Shown here piece by piece: positions 61,743 to 64,000 of a stretch of DNA of 64,000 nucleotides. Within the stretch, counting starts at the first letter, position 1. The number at the start of each line of letters is the position of its first letter. Location of the stretch: assembly GCF_000092065.1 (NCBI RefSeq), contig NC_009367.1, positions 434,001-498,000 on the forward strand, in the 5' to 3' direction. The position numbers and the translations under genes were made by a program. The notes beneath the pieces were generated by a model that did not search any database, was not told where the DNA came from, and saw nothing but the letters and a program-made list of their open reading frames with translations. This DNA comes from Ostreococcus lucimarinus CCE9901 (Eukaryota; Chlorophyta; Mamiellophyceae; Mamiellales; Bathycoccaceae).

Positions 61743-61773
<31 letters not shown>

Positions 61774-61875
61774 GATCGTTTTCGCCATCGCCATTCTTTC
61801 GCCTCGCGCGTGCGTCTGCGTCGTCATCGCGCGTCTCGACGCCCGCGCGATCGCTCGCGCGACGTCACCGCGCAT
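60478..61875 (-). CDS. Isocitrate dehydrogenase, NAD-linked homodimeric type, mitochondrial
   Basis: A 465-residue protein when started at 61875. The first 60 residues (MRGDVARAIARASRRAMTTQ, then Thr/Ala-rich) are an amphipathic mitochondrial presequence. The catalytic body is of the eukaryotic homodimeric (type II) IDH group: GLRKSWGSPNGAMRRGWNG binds isocitrate, and FGMAAHNYDGDVLTDELAQI holds the metal-binding aspartates. At the coenzyme site NADP enzymes have HGTVTRH. Here it is HGTVADMDEA, with Asp382-Met383 replacing the Arg-His pair that grips the 2'-phosphate, so NAD is predicted. Ostreococcus tauri is known to have an NAD-linked homodimeric IDH with such an Asp-Met pair. It supplies 2-oxoglutarate to the TCA cycle. 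The frame extends 290 codons upstream as antisense low complexity and is not used. Confidence 0.88.
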
Positions 61876-62230
61876 CGCTCGCGTCGCGCGTCGCTCGCGT
61901 CGCGCTCTCGCGCGCCGCGCGCGTCGGTCGTCGCGGGTAACCGAAAACACCCGCGTGTGTGGGGGCTCGGTCAAGCCCACACGGACCAATACGACCCCGC
62001 GCGCGCGCGACGACGCGCCGCCCGCAGACGCGCGCGCGAGGACGTCGCGCGAGCGCGGCGACGAATCGACGAGGGTTCGAGAGCGAACGTCGCGCGCGAC
62101 GCGTGGACGCGCGGACGTCTGGACGCGCGCGCACGGCGTGAACGGTCGAGATTGAGGCGGCGGCACGAACGACCGACGACGACGACGACGACGACGACGA
62201 CGGCGCGGGACGCGAACGCGAGCGCGCGCG
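61876..62230. promoter_or_regulatory. Divergent intergenic region IDH / UPL1-like
   Basis: A gene-free stretch of 355 bp between two divergent start codons. It is almost pure CG-rich sequence (many GCGCGC and GACG runs) with a GAC trinucleotide repeat at about 62176-62203. A CGAAAACACCCGCGTGTGTGGGGGC segment near 61946 stands out as less repetitive. Open frames here are low-complexity Arg/Ala/Ser and not credible genes. No TATA box is evident. Confidence 0.5.
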
Positions 62231-64000
62231 ATGCGAGGGACGGCGTCGACGACGCGGGATTCCGCGGCGTGGACGGACGACGATGATGGACGCGGGAGCG
62301 ATGCGAGACGGGATGCGGTGCGTGCGAGCGCGAGGAAGGGTGGACGCGCGCGCCGAGAGACGACATCGACGAGACGAGACGAGACGAGACGAGACGAGGG
62401 TGGAGACGAGACGAGACGAGGCGAGGGTGGAAACGAGGGTGGAGACGAGTTTGTATGACTGACGATACGGTGGTTTCGAACGAGGCAGAGCCCGGCGGTT
62501 GTGGCGGTGGCGGAAGAGTTGCTCGCGTGCTCGCTGCCCGGTGGGGTGACGACGCGCGCGAGATTTGAGTGGAGGTACGGGAAGTGCGAGGAACGACACT
62601 GGGGCGACGTGTTCGCTCGATTCGCGGAGTACTTGACGCGCGAGGGTGTGCGCGCGATCGAAAATCGATGGATTCGCGATCGCGGCGACGATGCGTCGGA
62701 GCGAATCGAGGCGTTTGCGGCGGTGAATTGGATCATGGAGTTCATGCGAGAGATTGTAGAAAATTGCGGCGAATTGCCGTCGTTTGCGCACGGCGAGGCT
62801 ACGGCGTTGTTTTTGGAGTTCTTTGAAACGTGCGAGAGCGCGTTGCGGTTATTAGCGGCGGCGACGAGGCGATCCGTGGTTGGGCGAACGCCGCGTAACG
62901 CGTACTTTTCGTCGGACGTGTTTCAGCGGAGAGTGCGATTCATGCTTTCGAAGATTCACGCGCACATGCCGTTGAGCGCGGCGCACTTGAACGACGCCGA
63001 CGAGAACGAGTCGAAAGCCTGTGAAGTCGTTGCGCACGAGTTATTCGTTGCCGAAGACCGCGAAGAGGGAAGTGGTCCGTTAGATTGCACGCGATACGAG
63101 TTTACAGTCGACACGACGTCGAGTGGTAGCGATGAAATAGTCTTCAAGGCGTCTGGCCGACGGGGGCTCGACCCGTCCGAGATGCACCGGCCGTATAATC
63201 GCGCCTCGAGCCTTGAGTGCTTAATCGATGACTTTTCACGACCTCAAATGTTCGATCCGGGCAAAGAAATGGACTCTCTCAAAGACATCTCCGCGGCGTA
63301 TTTTGGTGTGTTGGCACAGTTGTGGAGCAAATCGCTGCAAAGGACGCGGGCGGGTCGCGAGAAGGCGGCGCGTCTTTCGATCCTCGCGCAGCAAATCAAC
63401 GTCCATCTAGGGAAAGGGGCGGAACCGAGCGATTTCGAGCTTTACGTTGAAGACGCGCAGACGACCGCAATCAAGCTGTTGGACTTGATGCAGGTAGATT
63501 TAGGAGTCACGCCGTCGTTGCTCCTACGACGAGACGCGACAACTTTGCTGAGCGCGTACACAAACGAACGCGCGAGCGGCTTTCAAGTTTGTCAAATCAT
63601 GAGACGGCCAGCCGGTCGAGGAGCGCTTAGTCAATGCGTATCAACGATGACGGCGGCGTTGCTTGCGCCGCTGTCATCAAGTGATGCGGAAATCGATTTC
63701 GACGTCGTTCGCGACGCGAGGTGTTTGATGCATCTTGTCGGGATTTTGAGCACAACAACGCCTGGGTGCACGGCGATAAGAGAGGCTGAGCTCCTTCCGC
63801 TTTTGATGTCAATTTTCAAGCTGGAGCGCCTCGAAGCGATCCCGGTGGTCGTGGACGTGGTGCATATCGTGGAATCGTATCTGGAGTTTCAACCCAACGC
63901 GGTCGTAGCGTTTAGAGAGTTGAACGGAACGGATTTGCTTTTGAAGCGCATGCGATACGAGTCCGTTACGGCGATCGAGGAGCTGCGGGCGTCGGGACAT
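62231..64000 (+). CDS. UPL1/HUWE1/Tom1-type giant HECT ubiquitin ligase, 5' part (runs off the edge)
   Basis: Exon 1 is 62231-62317 and exon 2 runs from 62489 to the edge. 533 residues are visible with no stop. Exon 1 encodes MRGTASTTRDSAAWTDDDDG and exon 2 begins SPAVVAVAEELLACSLPGGV. The N-terminal DUF908 region shows RARFEWRYGKCEERHWGDVF and AAVNWIMEFMREIVENCGEL. The following DUF913 region shows PGCTAIREAELLPLLMSIF and VVVDVVHIVESYLEFQPNAV, close to plant UPL1/UPL2. These are enormous E3 ligases (often over 3500 residues) with an armadillo-like ring and a C-terminal HECT domain, which must lie to the right of the window. The exon 1 ATG at 62231 is the only one in the correct phase for the inferred donor. 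Confidence 0.85.
62318..62488 (+). other. Spliceosomal intron of the UPL1-like gene
   Basis: A 171-bp intron. The donor is GTGCGT, a CTGAC branch site lies at 62459-62463, and the acceptor AG is at 62487-62488, 26 nt from the branch A. The splice is phase 0. Unspliced, exon 1 meets a TGA at 62456-62458. Confidence 0.75.
62368..62450. repeat. GAGAC pentanucleotide minisatellite inside the UPL1-like intron
   Basis: Perfect GAGAC/GACGA units from about 62368 to 62397, then a decaying second block with GAGACGAG and GGGTGG interruptions to about 62450. It fills half of the intron. Confidence 0.9.

Noticed and set aside
48347-62450. Repeat arrays as possible CRISPR
   Set aside because: The units are 4-5 bp and contiguous, with no spacers, in a eukaryotic intron context.
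61876-62745. 290-codon upstream extension of the IDH frame
   Set aside because: It contains only Ser/Arg/Val low complexity and overlaps the first exon and intron of the divergent UPL1-like gene. The family start and presequence fit 61875.

Overview
The window looks like nuclear chromosome from a very compact green picoalga of the Mamiellophyceae, most likely Ostreococcus. The sequence is GC-rich (by eye around 60%), genes lie about 1.9 kb apart on both strands, and nearly all are single-exon. The few introns share one splice grammar (GTGCG donor, usually a CTGAC branch site). The gene set is eukaryotic and plastid-bearing: PPR proteins, an ELIP-like LHC relative, a plastid glucan-phosphatase-like enzyme, TFIID, eIF3 and HECT ligases. 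An isocitrate dehydrogenase with an Asp-Met coenzyme signature matches the NAD-linked homodimeric enzyme known from Ostreococcus tauri. I see no transposon, CRISPR array, tRNA, rRNA, viral gene or toxin gene.

Layout. 1-12.6 kb: a Treslin-like replication protein, a UPL6/UBE3B-type HECT ligase, TAF2 (three exons), a PRT_C-type membrane protein and a sulfotransferase. 12.6-21.1 kb: URB2 (ribosome biogenesis), a METTL21-like methyltransferase, an apyrase and a 2-oxoglutarate oxygenase. 21.1-30.4 kb: a large PPR protein, a cGMP-dependent protein kinase and a RAD16-like SNF2/RING protein whose first exon adds a PARP-type zinc finger. 30.6-45.9 kb: a probable thylakoid-lumen protein, an unknown possibly beta-rich protein, CDCA7, a small membrane protein, a C1orf131-like SSU-processome protein, importin-4, an ArfGAP, ABCE1, a coiled-coil protein and a dual-specificity phosphatase. 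45.9-57.2 kb: a SCYL pseudokinase (two exons), an ARID-PHD protein, mitochondrial HslU, a small membrane protein, WDR74/NSA1, a second PPR protein and a DUF3422 protein. 57.3-64 kb: an ELIP-like protein, a TLC-domain protein, eIF3h, the isocitrate dehydrogenase and the 5' part of a UPL1/HUWE1-type giant HECT ligase that runs off the right edge and has no stop in the window.

Functional themes. Several genes serve ribosome production, translation and recycling (URB2, C1orf131-like, WDR74/NSA1, eIF3h, ABCE1). Others serve ubiquitin signalling (two HECT ligases and a RING-SNF2), chromatin and replication (CDCA7, RAD16-like, ARID-PHD, Treslin-like, TAF2), and organelle gene expression or proteostasis (two PPRs, HslU). 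This is probably dense packing of core genes and not an operon-like arrangement. Genes are mostly divergent or convergent pairs, with gaps as small as 11 bp between start codons and 18 bp between stop codons.

Limits: all identities come from reading motifs and overall similarity by eye. Exon joins were worked out by hand from reading phase, splice motifs and protein-family fit, with no transcript data.
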